Shown here: positions 47,665 through 58,348 of the stretch, one piece after another | Numbering within the stretch: the stretch's first letter is position 1 | Layout of the letters: every line of letters starts with the position of its first letter | From: Rosa chinensis | Taxonomy: Eukaryota; Streptophyta; Magnoliopsida; Rosales; Rosaceae | Length of the DNA stretch: 64,000 nucleotides | NCBI RefSeq assembly: GCF_002994745.2 | Contig: NC_037091.1 | Span: forward strand, 23,689,789-23,753,788 | Reading direction: 5' to 3' | The notes under the pieces: model-generated | Told to the model about the DNA's origin: nothing | Databases searched by the model: none | The model's input: the letters and a program-made list of their open reading frames with translations, nothing else | Translations under genes and position numbers: made by a program

Positions 47665-47830
47665 GATGAGGGGGAGGAGAGAGAGATATGAGTGTAATTT
47701 GTTAATTAAAATGAGGGCAATGTTGTCAAACACTATTAGATTGGGTAAATGGGGTTAAAAAACTCTTGGTGGAGTAAGTGGGCAATTTTTGGGCTAAAAT
47801 TGGGTAAGTGGTCACGGCTCCTAATAATTT

Positions 47831-49115
47831 AACTATATCAGAAAAAGTAGAGAACAAGAAACCAAAGGGATAATTTTTTAAGACTGTAACGGACAAGTTG
47901 ATGACTATGAATACATACACAGTTTTAAATTGTTAAAATTTCAGCCTTGAATTTATTGCATGTGACAGCCCCGTAAAACTATTCCTTAGGTGAGCAGCAG
48001 TTTTGATCTTTTTGCCATGCTTAATATTTATTGAGAAACAATATGTTGAAAACTTTCAAGGGTGAACTTGATAATAGAAAACCAGTTTTAGTACATTTGT
48101 ATTCTGAAAATTATGCACTTGCATCCTATGTGCGTGAAAGATGGTATTTAGATAGATTGTTACATGGAATTGCTAATTGAACAAGCATTAACACAACATA
48201 AATGACTAATTTTATTCAATGATTAATGTTTTATAAGCAAACATAATGAAGTACCAATTAGAAAATAAAAATTAGAATAGTTTTATTAAGGATCTACATG
48301 CTACATACTTTAGATTGCCCAAGAAAAAATGTTCAGCTGATATTTCAGATACATAAACGTATAAATAATTTCAAGGTTGCATATGATCGAATATCTCACC
48401 TTGTCGGCCTGATTAACACACGATAGTATATGAATCTGTTTATAGATTAAACACGAGTTAGTGAATTATATAGAAAAAGTAAGTAAAAAATGGGTGGTGA
48501 TATTATAAAAGGGTTAATACCTCTAGTAAATTATTGATTCGATGTTTGAATTGTACTTCTCATATGCCCTTTTCAATTTTCTCATCATCTATATGTTCAT
48601 CTTTGAGATTAAGAAAATCTTCAAACTCTAAATCTAGAACATAGCTGTTATAAGAGAATGAGAGATTATGGAATATTTGAGCATTTACTGAGCTTAGGAC
48701 TATTTATATAAAAAGCTGGGTGATCCTGGAAACATGTGGTTTTGTAAAAACAATGGTTTGAATCGATGGTCTGGTATGTGGTATTGGGTTTTTGAAACGT
48801 GGTGATCTCATCTAGCTGAGGGTTGTCGCCATAGGAAATTCTAGAATAGATGACAATAAAGTCTCATGCAAAATTATAGATGCCATTAACGGCACGAGGA
48901 ATTGCACCTTTGTGTGTGTGTGTGCATCTATCTATGTATACATATATTTGCCCAACACTATGCTACTACAAAATTATATATCCAGTTATCTATACATTCA
49001 TTTCATATGTTGTCCAAATATGTGTATGACCCAGCAGTCAAACCGATGAATTTACAGTGACAAACCACCCGAAAATGCTTATCATTCCTGACCTTGAGAT
49101 GTGGATCCAAGGTAC
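47831..49115. other. Unassigned sequence, includes second copy of the dispersed duplicated segment
   Basis: Positions 48270-48840 resemble 36760-37290 (see that entry). A short (GT)n tract is at 48910-48925. No intact coding region or RNA gene was recognised. The right edge is the ATTAA target of the Athila element. Confidence 0.5.
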
Positions 49116-49120
49116 ATTAA

Positions 49121-50681
49121 TGTTGTCAATTTTAATTTAGTACTCGCAAGTGCACGATTCAATTGTAGGATAGATGTGCAAGAACGAGGTCATTCCCCCA
49201 AGGACTGATTGAAACAATTTTGCAATGACAAGTGTGCTTTACTTAAGTGAAACAAACTGATTTTTATGATGTGATTGAGGTTTAATTAAAGAAAGGAAAA
49301 CTGAAATTAAAAACAAGAATGAGCAATGAGATTTAAACTCTAAAGAAAGCAGATTATGAAGATGCTAAAGCATTGAATCCACCACCTAATACTTCTACCC
49401 TATTCTCTAGTTGATAACCATTGAATTCCTAGATATCATGCTAAAGATTTCCGTACATAAGCCTTATTGATCCCAGACATATGCCAAGTTCTTCTAACCT
49501 ATGAATTCCAACCTATTGATCATGTATAGAACTCAAGTAGCCAAACTATAATTTACTTCACTTAATGATCAGGTTCAAGCAAACATGTTCAACTCCATGA
49601 AGCACAAAAGAACTAGAAGATCATGCAAACAAGAATATCGACTATGATCAAGCACTTGTATTCTTAATTCACAACTCTTTAATCACAAGATTGAATTATC
49701 TTTTGGTACCCTAGAAAACATCTACTCATTGATCAAGCATCATATTTTCCAACCAAATAACTCATAAACAAAACCTAGGTCTTATTGATCCCGAGCAAAG
49801 ATTTTGAATAAAAGTTCTATTGAAACGGTGATTAAGAGTTTAACATAGAAATCCAGAAATTCAATAGCAAACCAACTAAATAAGTAGAATAGTCATACTA
49901 AGGGCTTCATCTCAGCCCTAGCTTAGGAATTTAGCAATCCATAACTATGAAAAACATGACTAGAATCAAAGAAAACATGAAACAAACAATGGAAGAATTG
50001 AGGAACTCGGAACCAGCGATGGTGAGAGCTTCTCTTCTCCTTGTTCTCTGCGAAAATAGGCTGTCTCTTGTGTATCTGAACGTCTTCGGTTTTCTGCCCT
50101 ATATCTCTCTTTTCCAAATCCTACTTGACTTGGGCTCCTTAGGTTTTCTAGTCCAACTTGGAATAGCTTTCTTCTCTCCAAAGGAACGCAGGGTTATTAA
50201 AGTCAATGCAAGAAATTACTCCAAATATATCAAACACGTTCAGCCTTGTTCTATTCAAGTGCTAAGAACAACGGACTTGGGCCTCACAAGTCAGATTCCG
50301 AAAATCCGCCAGAATCTGCCTTCCCGAACTAGGTTCGCTAAAATCATCATAACTTGCTCCACAAGAATGCGAATCCACTTCCGTAAAATTCCTCAGAAAG
50401 CTAACATCCTTATCTTTCCAATGGTATAAGGCTCGGCTGCTAGTTCCTTGTGAGAAGGTACAGTTTAATCTGTGAAGTTGACGCAAAGCAGAGACAATTC
50501 TGGACACTCAGGATAGCAAGTACCCTTTCAATCTTGCGTTTGATTTTAAGCTCCAAATCTTTCTTTTCTCCAATTTAACCTACAAAACACAAACACAAAG
50601 TAAATGACTCAAAAATGATAAGAACTAAGCCTAGAATCTTACATTTAAGGGTATAAAAATGTATGAAATTATGAGTTATCA
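49121..50681 (-). repeat. 3' LTR of the Athila-like element (1561 bp)
   Basis: On the + strand it starts TGTTGTCAATTTTAATTTAG and ends ATGAGTTATCA; in sense orientation it starts TGATAACTCATAATTTC and ends AAAATTGACAACA. It is offset by exactly 9228 bp from the other LTR, with the same length. Short open frames inside are identical in both LTRs and are not considered genes. Confidence 0.95.
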
Positions 50682-50700
50682 AATACGCCCAAACTTATAT
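50682..50700 (-). promoter_or_regulatory. Candidate polypurine tract next to the 3' LTR
   Basis: On the - strand TATAAGTTTGGGCGTATT directly precedes the LTR start TGATAAC. It is a weak purine run compared with the stronger match at 52441-52459. Confidence 0.4.
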
Positions 50701-52772
50701 TTTGCTAGTCCTCGAGCAAACAAGAAAAGAAAAATAAATATGACTCAAAGCATGGACCTAATGTCTTCCAAACATCTCAGAGAACTCATATTGCCCACAA
50801 GCATGGTCAGTCAAGATTCGAGCAAGCACAATATCAAATTCACAACTTCACTTAAAAGCTAATCTATTTTGATGACCATCATGCTCAAAATTTAGTGCAA
50901 GGACAATCAAAGCAATGCGACAAAAGAAACTCAACTTCCTCATGTTTCAAACAAGTGTCAACTCAATCTCTCACAAGGATGCACTCAATTTCTTTCCACT
51001 CATGATTTTCTGACTATGGCATAAGCTTACATTTTCACTCAAGTTATATGTGAGAGGAATGATGTATAAGGGCAACAAATAGCTCACATATGACAACAAG
51101 AAAGAAAAGCTTTTTCTGAAATTTTTTTTTTTTTTTATGATCTCATGAAAGGAATGCCAAAACTCGGATGAAAGGCCAGTGACACCATATGCTCACCCCT
51201 CTACACAAGTCTCCACAAATCGAATGCACAACTTCAAAGATCAAAGAGGTCTTTATTTAGGGTTGTAATGGGGCTATGGGTGTAGGTTTCAAGAAAGAAA
51301 GGATCGGAAAATCACAAAAATTCTAAGGAAATTTAGTAGAGCACTAAGATGATAATGTAGAGAGATAAGAACTTCAATGAATTTCCTCAAGGCAATAAAA
51401 TTCGAAACACATGAAGCAAGAAACTTTTTCTTAAGGCCGGATGTCATCTTTTTGGGCCTTTGCTTCATTCTAAACACCACAATATAATAAAACAACTTCT
51501 CGAATCCAAGGAAATTCTTCTATTTTTTTTTCACTTTCGATTTTTTTCTTTGGCTTTTTTTTTCGATAGCCATTAATATTTTTTTTCTTCCTTCCTTGGA
51601 TCGACATTTACAATAACATTCCCCCATACTTACTTACAAAAATACCTTGAATTAATAATGAATCTCTGAAAATTTTGCTCCACTAACTCCTTAGAATAGG
51701 GTCAAGATAGAGCTATACTAGGTTAAAGGGTAAGGAATTTGTGGTTGACAAAAGAAAAGGCTTAATGTAGGCTCAAGGGGGTTTATCTAGGGGGTTGCAC
51801 AACTTGTGTGCGTTAAAAGGACACAGGCTTTATTTGGCTTTGGTGGTTAATCCTAGTGCCTTTATCCTTTCCCATCCATCATGCAATTCAACCATACGCT
51901 TCAAGAGGCTTTGGGGCAAGTTCTAGCATTTGTCCTTGTATAAAATATGCAAGTCGAATCCGAGTCTCAACCAAGATGAATAAAAGATGAGATCATGCAA
52001 AATCCACGTCAAGAAAATAGGATGATCTATTCTAATTCACTCGGAAAAGAAAAGCACATACATAAGCTCAAATTCTCACAAGGGTTAAAATCAAGTTTAG
52101 CTCATCCTAGCATGCATTAATCAAATTTCAATCATAACACCAATCTAACCATCAATGCAAGACAAGCTGAGCACAATGGTCATAAAAATCTATTAACAAT
52201 TACTTAAAATCATGAATCAATACATGCTTGCTATCATCTTGAGACCATAATATCAATCCGTAAGAAGTTCATGCTCATCATGGTGTTTGGAAGAACCCTA
52301 AGACTCAAAAACTAAAAACCCAATGAAAAACGCAAATTTTTTTTTGTTTAATTTTTTTTTGTTTTTTTTTTTGTTTTTTAACACCAAACACAGACCTAAA
52401 ATAAAATATAAAAAATACGAAACCTATAAAAAATACGAAACCCCACCCCCAAACTTAAATTGTGCATTGTCCGCAATGTGAGGAAGAAATCAGTCGCAGG
52501 ATTGAAGTGCATGCTGCAATCCCCGAATATAAAACAGCAGTGTAGTAATAACAGTAAGGGGGCAGAACACTACCAACACAACTAATGGATGAAAAAGAAC
52601 TACGAAAATAGAAGAAAAGAGTTAGAAAACGTCCCTGGTATGAAGGTAGCAGATGTGAGCACAATTAGAAGCCGCATTCTTGCTGAACACGCACTCCTCT
52701 TCTTCCAAAAATCAGTGGGTTGCCTCCCAACAAGCGCTAAGTTTTATGTCTTCAGCCAGACCAAGTTTAAGC
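50701..52772 (-). other. Non-coding 3' internal region of the Athila-like element
   Basis: This is about 2.1 kb between pol and the 3' LTR, where many Athila elements carry an envelope-like frame. No open frame longer than about 70 codons is present on the - strand, and no domain is recognisable. It contains T/A homopolymer tracts (51121-51136, 51523-51560, 52337-52380) and a second PPT-like sequence at 52441-52459. Confidence 0.7.
52441..52459 (-). promoter_or_regulatory. Internal polypurine-tract-like sequence
   Basis: On the - strand TTTAAGTTTGGGGGTGGGG lies 313 bp downstream of the pol stop and 1.76 kb before the 3' LTR. It matches the usual Athila/Tat PPT better than the sequence at the LTR edge. 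It may prime an internal plus-strand start or be a relic of a former LTR boundary. Confidence 0.4.
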
Positions 52773-55700
52773 TCATTCATTTGGAGGATCAGTGAAGGAA
52801 ACATGCTGCTCATGGGTGTCAAAAGATGTCTCCAAGTAAGGTTTGAGACGTTGACCATTCACTTTGAATATAGAGTTGTTCCTCAAGTTCTTAATTTCAA
52901 TTGCTCCATGGGGAAACACCTTTGTAACCAGAAAAGGACCCATCCACCAAGATTTCAACTTTCCTGGAAAGAGTCTCAGCCGAGAGTTATATAGCAGCAC
53001 CTTTTGGTTTGGTTCGAATGTCTTTTGACGAATGACTTTATCATGAAACCTCTTGGTGCGCTCCTTGTAAATTTTGGCATTCTCATAGGACTCATTACGA
53101 ATTTCCTCCATCTCATTCAACTGCAATGCTCTCTGTTCACCGGCTGCATTCATGTCAAAATTGTAGTGCTTGATTGCCCAATATGCTCGGTGCTCCAACT
53201 CTACCGGAAGATGACAAGCCTTCCCAAAAACTAAGCGATATGGCGACATGCCGATTGGAGTTTTATAGGCTGTCCTATACGCCCATAGAGCATCATTCAA
53301 ACGTTGAGACCAATCTTTTCTATCCGGGCGAACTGTTTTCTCCAAAATATTTTTAATTTCCCGGTTGGAAATCTCAACTTGACCACTAGTTTGAGGGTGG
53401 TAAGGTGTAGCCACTTTGTGAGTGATGGAATATTTTTTCATAAGTGATGCGAATGGCTTGTTGCAAAAGTGTAATCCTCCATCGCTTATAATAGCTCTAG
53501 GAGTGCCAAAACGAGCAAAAATATTGTCTTTGAGAAAAGAAAGTACCACCTTGTGATCATTAGTCTTGCAAGCAAGTGCTTCAACCCACTTTGATACATA
53601 ATCCACTGCCACCAATATGTAGAGATTGCCAAAGGATTGAGGGAAGGGTCCCATGAAGTCTATTCCCCAAACATCAAATAATTCAACCACCAAAATATTA
53701 CTCAATGGCATCATGTCACGTTTAGAAATATTACCCATTCGTTGGCAACGATCACATGAAGAACAAAATTCAAAAGCATCCTTGAATAATGTTGGCCAAT
53801 AAAAGCCACTTTGAAGGACTTTAGCCGCTGTTTTCTTGGCTCCAAAATGCCCACCACAAGCATAATTATGGCAGAAACGAAGAATGCTTTGAAACTCACT
53901 TTCTGGTACACATCTTCTAACCAATTGATCTGGGCAATATTTGAATAAATATGGTTCATCCCAAATATAATGCTTCACTTTAGAAAGAAATTTCTCCCTC
54001 TCTTGCTTGCTCCAATGATCTGGAATTTTTTTAGTAACAATAAAGTTCACAATATGAGCAAACCAAGGAGGAGAATCACGTACCAAAAACAATTGTTCAT
54101 CAGGAAAATTTTCATTCAAAGGAAGGCAGTCCACTTCATCATCTTCATGCACCAATCGACTCAAGTGGTCTGCAACCACATTCTCACTTCCTTTTTTATC
54201 TTTTATCTCCAAATCAAATTCTTGAAGTAAAAGAACCCAACGGATCAGTCGAGGCTTCGCATCTTTCTTGGCAAGTAAATATTTAAGGGCAGCATGATCA
54301 GTGTAGACAATTACTTTGGAACCAATCAAATAAGACCGAAACTTGTCTAGAGCAAACACAACCGCCAGCAACTCTTTTTCGGTGGTAGAATAGTTAAGCT
54401 GAGCATCATTTAGAGTCTTTGAAGCATAATAAATAGCATGAGGAAGCCTCTCTATACGCTGCCCCAAAACTGCACCCACTGCATAATCCGACGCATCACA
54501 CATTAATTCAAACGGCAAGTTCCAATCCGGAGGCTTTATGATAGGAGCTGAAGTTAGGAGGGCCTTGAGCTTATTAAACGCCTCTAGACATGCTTCATCA
54601 AACACAAATTCTGCATCTTTTGCTAATAAATTGCTCAAGGGTCCTGCAATCTTGCTAAAATCCTTCATAAAACGCCGATAAAATCCAGCGTGGCCAAGGA
54701 AAGAACGCACTCCCTTTACTATTGTTGGTGGAGGAAGATTGGTAATTAAATCCACTTTTGCCTTGTCAACTTCAATGCCTTTGCTTGAAACAATATGTCC
54801 CAACACAAGACCTTGCTTGACCATAAAATGGCACTTCTCCCAATTTAGCACAAGATTGGTTTCTTGACATCTTTTGAGCACTAGAGCTAAATGAAGCAAA
54901 CAATCATCAAAAGAAGAACCAAAAACAGAAAAGTCATCCATAAATACCTCAATAAATCGCTCCACCATGTCGGAGAAAATACTCATCATACACCGTTGAA
55001 AAGTAGCCGGTGCGTTACACAATCCAAAAGGCATTCTCCGGTAAGCGAAAGTACCAAAAGGGCAAGTAAATGTAGTCTTTTCTTGGTCCTCTGGTGCAAT
55101 AGGAATTTGATTATACCCTGAATAGCCATCAAGGAAACAATAATAACTATGACCCGCCAATCGCTCAAGCATTTGATCAATAAAAGGTAATGGAAAGTGG
55201 TCTTTGCGTGTGGCGGTGTTGAGCTTTCGGTAATCAATACATACTCTCCAACCCGTAGTCATCCTTGTAGGCACTAACTCATCTTTTTCATTCTTCACAA
55301 CGGTTATTCCTGACTTTTTAGGCACCACTTGGACTGGACTAACCCATTGACTATCTGAAATTGGATATATAACTCCAACATCTAGAAGCTTCAAAATTTC
55401 AGCACGTACAACTTCTTTCATTGGTGGATTTAAACGCCTTTGTGCATCACGTGTTGGCTTCATATTGTCTTCAAGATGGATTCGGTGCATACACATTGTA
55501 GGACTTATACCTTTAATATCTGCAATTGTCCATCCAATCGCTGTTTTGTGAGCTTGAAGAACTTGCAACAACTTCTTTTCATCTTCTTCACAAAGGTCCG
55601 AAGCAATAATCACTGGAAGTGTCTCAAATTCACCCAAAAATACATATTTCAAGTGTTGAGGCAGTGGCTTGAGCTCTAACTTCGGTGCTTGCTGAATGGA

Positions 55701-57035
55701 AGGCACAACTTTATTTGTGGACAGAGGCAAAGACTCAAATTGGTTCCACTTTCTTGATTCAAAAACCGGTGCAGCATTAAGAAGCTTCTCTAACTCATCA
55801 ACCTCTTTCTTGGCATCAAAATCCATTCCAGATTGTGTCAAACATACTTCAAGGGGATCTTGAGATGAATTCAAAACAAAAGATTCATGAGTAATAGGAG
55901 AAATTGAATCAACCATAAAACATTTACCGTCTTCAGAGGGACGTCGACCAGCTTCAAAAATCTTGTACTCCACGGACATGTCACCAACTGTCATAGATAG
56001 AAGTCCACCTTTTACTTTAATTATGGTATCAGCAGTAGCCATGAATGCGCGACCCAAAATGATTGGTACATCCTCACTTGAATAAGCATCTGGTTCAGTT
56101 TCAAGAATGACAAAATCTACAGGCAATATGAACTTATCAACCTTCACTAACACATCTTCAACAATTCCCTTTGGCCTCTTGACTGATCGGTCTGCAAATT
56201 GCAAGGTGATTGATGTTGGTTGCAGGTCACCAAGCTTTAATTTCAAATATAGAGAGTATGGCATCAGGTTCACACTTGCACCCAAGTCCATCAAAGCACG
56301 CTCAAAATAATGATCACCAATTGTGCAAGGGATTGTGAAGCTGCCCGGATCCTTCAACTTTGGAGGGAGTCTTTTTTGAATTACAGCACTGACCTCTTCT
56401 GACAACAACACTTTCTCATGATCTTCAAATTTCCTTTTATTAGTGCATAACTCCTTCAAAAACTTCGCATAAGCTGGGATTTGTTTAATAGCATCAAGCA
56501 AAGGAATATTAATTTGCACCTTGCGAAATAGTTCCATAATCTCAGTCAAGTGCCTATCTTTCTTTGGCTTCTGAAGCAACTGTGGATATGGAGGTTTGGG
56601 AACAAATTGAGACTCTGAAGTAGACCGTAAAGTCGTTTCTGGGGTGCTAGAAGTCGCTGGGTTTGAATCAGTACGTTTTCGGGATTGCTGTTGCAGCTTC
56701 AATCCTTCTGCAGATTCCTTCTCTGCTGATTCATTAATTTCTGGGTTTCCCCGTTTGACTTCTTCTTTATCTCTTGGACTACGAACTTTTATATCAACTT
56801 CTTTTCCACTCCTCAATGTGATCACAGCTTTCATAGGCTCATGTTTCTCAAATTGACCTCTTGGATTAGCAAGAGTTTGGCTAGGTAAACGCCCTTGTTC
56901 TCTCTCATTCAAAGCAATGGCAATCTGACCAACTTGAACTTCTAGCTTAGAAATAGCTTGAGATTGAACTTGCTGCTCTTTCTTGGTCTCTTGAATAGCT
57001 TGAAGCATCTGAGCATTCGCCTTTTGAAATTCCAT
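52773..57035 (-). CDS. Athila-like pol polyprotein: protease, RT, RNase H, integrase (1420 aa)
   Basis: It makes the enzymes that copy the element's RNA and insert the DNA. The N-terminal 20-50 residues are coiled-coil-like ([20 protein letters not shown]). The protease active site [13 protein letters not shown] is near residue 250. The RT (about 560-760) has the fingers phrase [38 protein letters not shown] and the catalytic FMDD (about 697). RNase H (about 830-950) has [13 protein letters not shown], a TEKEL motif and YTDHAAL. The integrase has an HHCC finger (about 1055-1085: [10 protein letters not shown] to CSSCDRC) and D, D, E residues in [13 protein letters not shown] and VEISNREIK (about 1125-1222). 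No internal stop. The start ATG directly abuts the gag stop in the same frame, so a gag-pol readthrough product is possible. Confidence 0.93.
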   Translation of the reverse strand: MEFQKANAQMLQAIQETKKEQQVQSQAISKLEVQVGQIAIALNEREQGRLPSQTLANPRGQFEKHEPMKAVITLRSGKEVDIKVRSPRDKEEVKRGNPEINESAEKESAEGLKLQQQSRKRTDSNPATSSTPETTLRSTSESQFVPKPPYPQLLQKPKKDRHLTEIMELFRKVQINIPLLDAIKQIPAYAKFLKELCTNKRKFEDHEKVLLSEEVSAVIQKRLPPKLKDPGSFTIPCTIGDHYFERALMDLGASVNLMPYSLYLKLKLGDLQPTSITLQFADRSVKRPKGIVEDVLVKVDKFILPVDFVILETEPDAYSSEDVPIILGRAFMATADTIIKVKGGLLSMTVGDMSVEYKIFEAGRRPSEDGKCFMVDSISPITHESFVLNSSQDPLEVCLTQSGMDFDAKKEVDELEKLLNAAPVFESRKWNQFESLPLSTNKVVPSIQQAPKLELKPLPQHLKYVFLGEFETLPVIIASDLCEEDEKKLLQVLQAHKTAIGWTIADIKGISPTMCMHRIHLEDNMKPTRDAQRRLNPPMKEVVRAEILKLLDVGVIYPISDSQWVSPVQVVPKKSGITVVKNEKDELVPTRMTTGWRVCIDYRKLNTATRKDHFPLPFIDQMLERLAGHSYYCFLDGYSGYNQIPIAPEDQEKTTFTCPFGTFAYRRMPFGLCNAPATFQRCMMSIFSDMVERFIEVFMDDFSVFGSSFDDCLLHLALVLKRCQETNLVLNWEKCHFMVKQGLVLGHIVSSKGIEVDKAKVDLITNLPPPTIVKGVRSFLGHAGFYRRFMKDFSKIAGPLSNLLAKDAEFVFDEACLEAFNKLKALLTSAPIIKPPDWNLPFELMCDASDYAVGAVLGQRIERLPHAIYYASKTLNDAQLNYSTTEKELLAVVFALDKFRSYLIGSKVIVYTDHAALKYLLAKKDAKPRLIRWVLLLQEFDLEIKDKKGSENVVADHLSRLVHEDDEVDCLPLNENFPDEQLFLVRDSPPWFAHIVNFIVTKKIPDHWSKQEREKFLSKVKHYIWDEPYLFKYCPDQLVRRCVPESEFQSILRFCHNYACGGHFGAKKTAAKVLQSGFYWPTLFKDAFEFCSSCDRCQRMGNISKRDMMPLSNILVVELFDVWGIDFMGPFPQSFGNLYILVAVDYVSKWVEALACKTNDHKVVLSFLKDNIFARFGTPRAIISDGGLHFCNKPFASLMKKYSITHKVATPYHPQTSGQVEISNREIKNILEKTVRPDRKDWSQRLNDALWAYRTAYKTPIGMSPYRLVFGKACHLPVELEHRAYWAIKHYNFDMNAAGEQRALQLNEMEEIRNESYENAKIYKERTKRFHDKVIRQKTFEPNQKVLLYNSRLRLFPGKLKSWWMGPFLVTKVFPHGAIEIKNLRNNSIFKVNGQRLKPYLETSFDTHEQHVSFTDPPNE

Positions 57036-58208
57036 CTAATTTTGTGCAAGTTGCTGCATGGTTTCTTCAAGGGATGGTTTCTTTTGTTCAACCGGCCCTT
57101 GATAATTTTGCATGGGAGGATTCCTTGGCATCTGCACTTGATTATTGTTGCTATAAGAGAAATTTGGATGTTGCCTCCAACCTGGATTATATGTATTTGA
57201 AAAAGGATCATTCACAAGCCTTCTATAGTTATTCACCATGTTGACTTGCTCATCTTGGAAGAAATTTTCGGGACAAGCCTCTGTGGTATGTGCAATACTT
57301 GAACATGAAGCACATGTCTCCCTTGCAGCCTTATTTAATAGAGGAGTAAGACTCTTCATTTGTCTCGCCAAGGCTGCAACTTGCTCTTCCAACTTAGTAT
57401 TTGCACTAATCTCATATATTCCTCCTCTTTTGGGCACTGATGTGTAAGGATCATATTGCTGCGAATTTTCACATATAGTCTCAAAAGCTTGAATTGCCTC
57501 ATCTGCCGTCTTTCCCATCAAGCTTCCACCAACTGTAGCATCCACCATACTTCTACTTTGGGAGTTCAAACCTCTGTAGAAAAATTGAGCCTTTTGGGGT
57601 TTAGAAAATCCATGGTGAGGACACTTCAAAAATAAATCCTTATAACGCTCCCAACTCTCATAAAAAGGTTCTCCTTCGGGTTGAGAGAAGCCAAAGATTT
57701 CTGCTTGGAGAGCATTAGTTTTCTTAGCTGGGAAGAATTTCAACAAGAACTTTTTAACCAAATCATCCCAAGTATTGATGGACCCAGGGGGAAGAGAGCT
57801 TAGCCACTTTCTTGCCTTGTCTTTCAATGAAAAAGGAAAAAGCCTTAAACGGATCTGCTCATCTGATATCTCATACCGAAAAGTCCCACATATGTCTTTG
57901 AATTCCTCCACATGGAGATAAGGGTCTTCATTTGTCTTCCCATAAAAATTAGGCAAGCTTTGGATTGTTGCTGGTCTAATCTCAAAACGCACTCCTACAG
58001 GAATAGGAGCTACAACAATACAAGATGATGTTGTGAGTGCAGTTGGAGCCGTGAACTCCTTCAATGCTTTTGTTTCATCTTCTGCCATTGGAACCGCAGC
58101 TTGTGCTTGAGTTCTTGCTTGCCTTAAAAGTCTTCTACGAGTTCGTTCAATCTCCGGATCGTATACAATGATATCTAAATTCTGGGATCGACGACCTTGC
58201 ATAAACAA
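57036..58208 (-). CDS. Athila-like gag polyprotein (390 aa)
   Basis: The structural protein of the particle. It begins MFMQGRRSQNLDIIVYDPEI. The retrotransposon gag core (about 110-240) includes FKDICGTFRYEISDEQIRLR, ARKWLSSLPPGSI, TWDDLVKKFLLKFFP and MVDATVGGSLMGKTADEA. The zinc knuckle CASCSSIAHTTEAC (CX2CX4HX4C) is near residue 300. The frame ends LAQN then TAG at 57038-57036, and the very next codon is the pol ATG in the same frame. Related elements often have gag and pol in one frame, so TAG may be a point mutation of a sense codon or a leaky stop. Confidence 0.92.
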   Translation of the reverse strand: MFMQGRRSQNLDIIVYDPEIERTRRRLLRQARTQAQAAVPMAEDETKALKEFTAPTALTTSSCIVVAPIPVGVRFEIRPATIQSLPNFYGKTNEDPYLHVEEFKDICGTFRYEISDEQIRLRLFPFSLKDKARKWLSSLPPGSINTWDDLVKKFLLKFFPAKKTNALQAEIFGFSQPEGEPFYESWERYKDLFLKCPHHGFSKPQKAQFFYRGLNSQSRSMVDATVGGSLMGKTADEAIQAFETICENSQQYDPYTSVPKRGGIYEISANTKLEEQVAALARQMKSLTPLLNKAARETCASCSSIAHTTEACPENFFQDEQVNMVNNYRRLVNDPFSNTYNPGWRQHPNFSYSNNNQVQMPRNPPMQNYQGPVEQKKPSLEETMQQLAQN

Positions 58209-58324
58209 AATTCAAACCTACAAGAAAAATAAACAAAAAATAAGTAAAAGAAAAGAAAAGCTAAAAAAAAACTATACAGAAATTAAGTATGGCACAACTG
58301 ACAAATCAAATTGAATTAAGTCAG
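58209..58324 (-). other. Leader between PBS and gag of the Athila-like element
   Basis: An A-rich leader of about 116 bp between the primer-binding site and the gag start; nothing else is seen. Confidence 0.6.
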
Positions 58325-58342
58325 TCCTCGGCAACGGCGCCA
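58325..58342 (-). promoter_or_regulatory. Primer-binding site, tRNA-Asp type
   Basis: On the - strand TGGCGCCGTTGCCGAGGA lies 6 bp inside the 5' LTR. This is the sequence complementary to the 3' end of plant tRNA-Asp used by Athila/Tat elements, with one apparent substitution (GAGGA where GGGGA is usual). Confidence 0.88.
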
Positions 58343-58348
58343 AAAACT

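Larger units (their letters stand above)
46034..47821. mobile_element. Mutator-like element (Pack-MULE type) with exact 9-bp TSD TAATAATTT
   Basis: TAATAATTT occurs at 46025-46033 and 47822-47830. The left end GAGGAAATGATCATTTACCC and the right end, inverted (GGAGCCGTGACCACTTACCC), open a terminal inverted repeat of about 80 bp: ACCCAATTTTAG, GCTCCAC against ACTCCACC, and TTTTTTAACC then CATTTACCCA in both. There is no transposase. The interior contains a D-3-phosphoglycerate dehydrogenase fragment (46306-46425), GGGGGGCAATAAT-type repeats, a GC-rich captured-looking segment (47380-47590) and a (GA)n tract. The 1788-bp size, ends, TSD and gene fragment fit a Pack-MULE. Confidence 0.9.

Noticed and set aside
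49923..50429. Open frames of 64-160 codons in the Athila LTRs
   Set aside because: They are exactly repeated in the other LTR (59151-59657) because the LTRs are identical, and show no domain.
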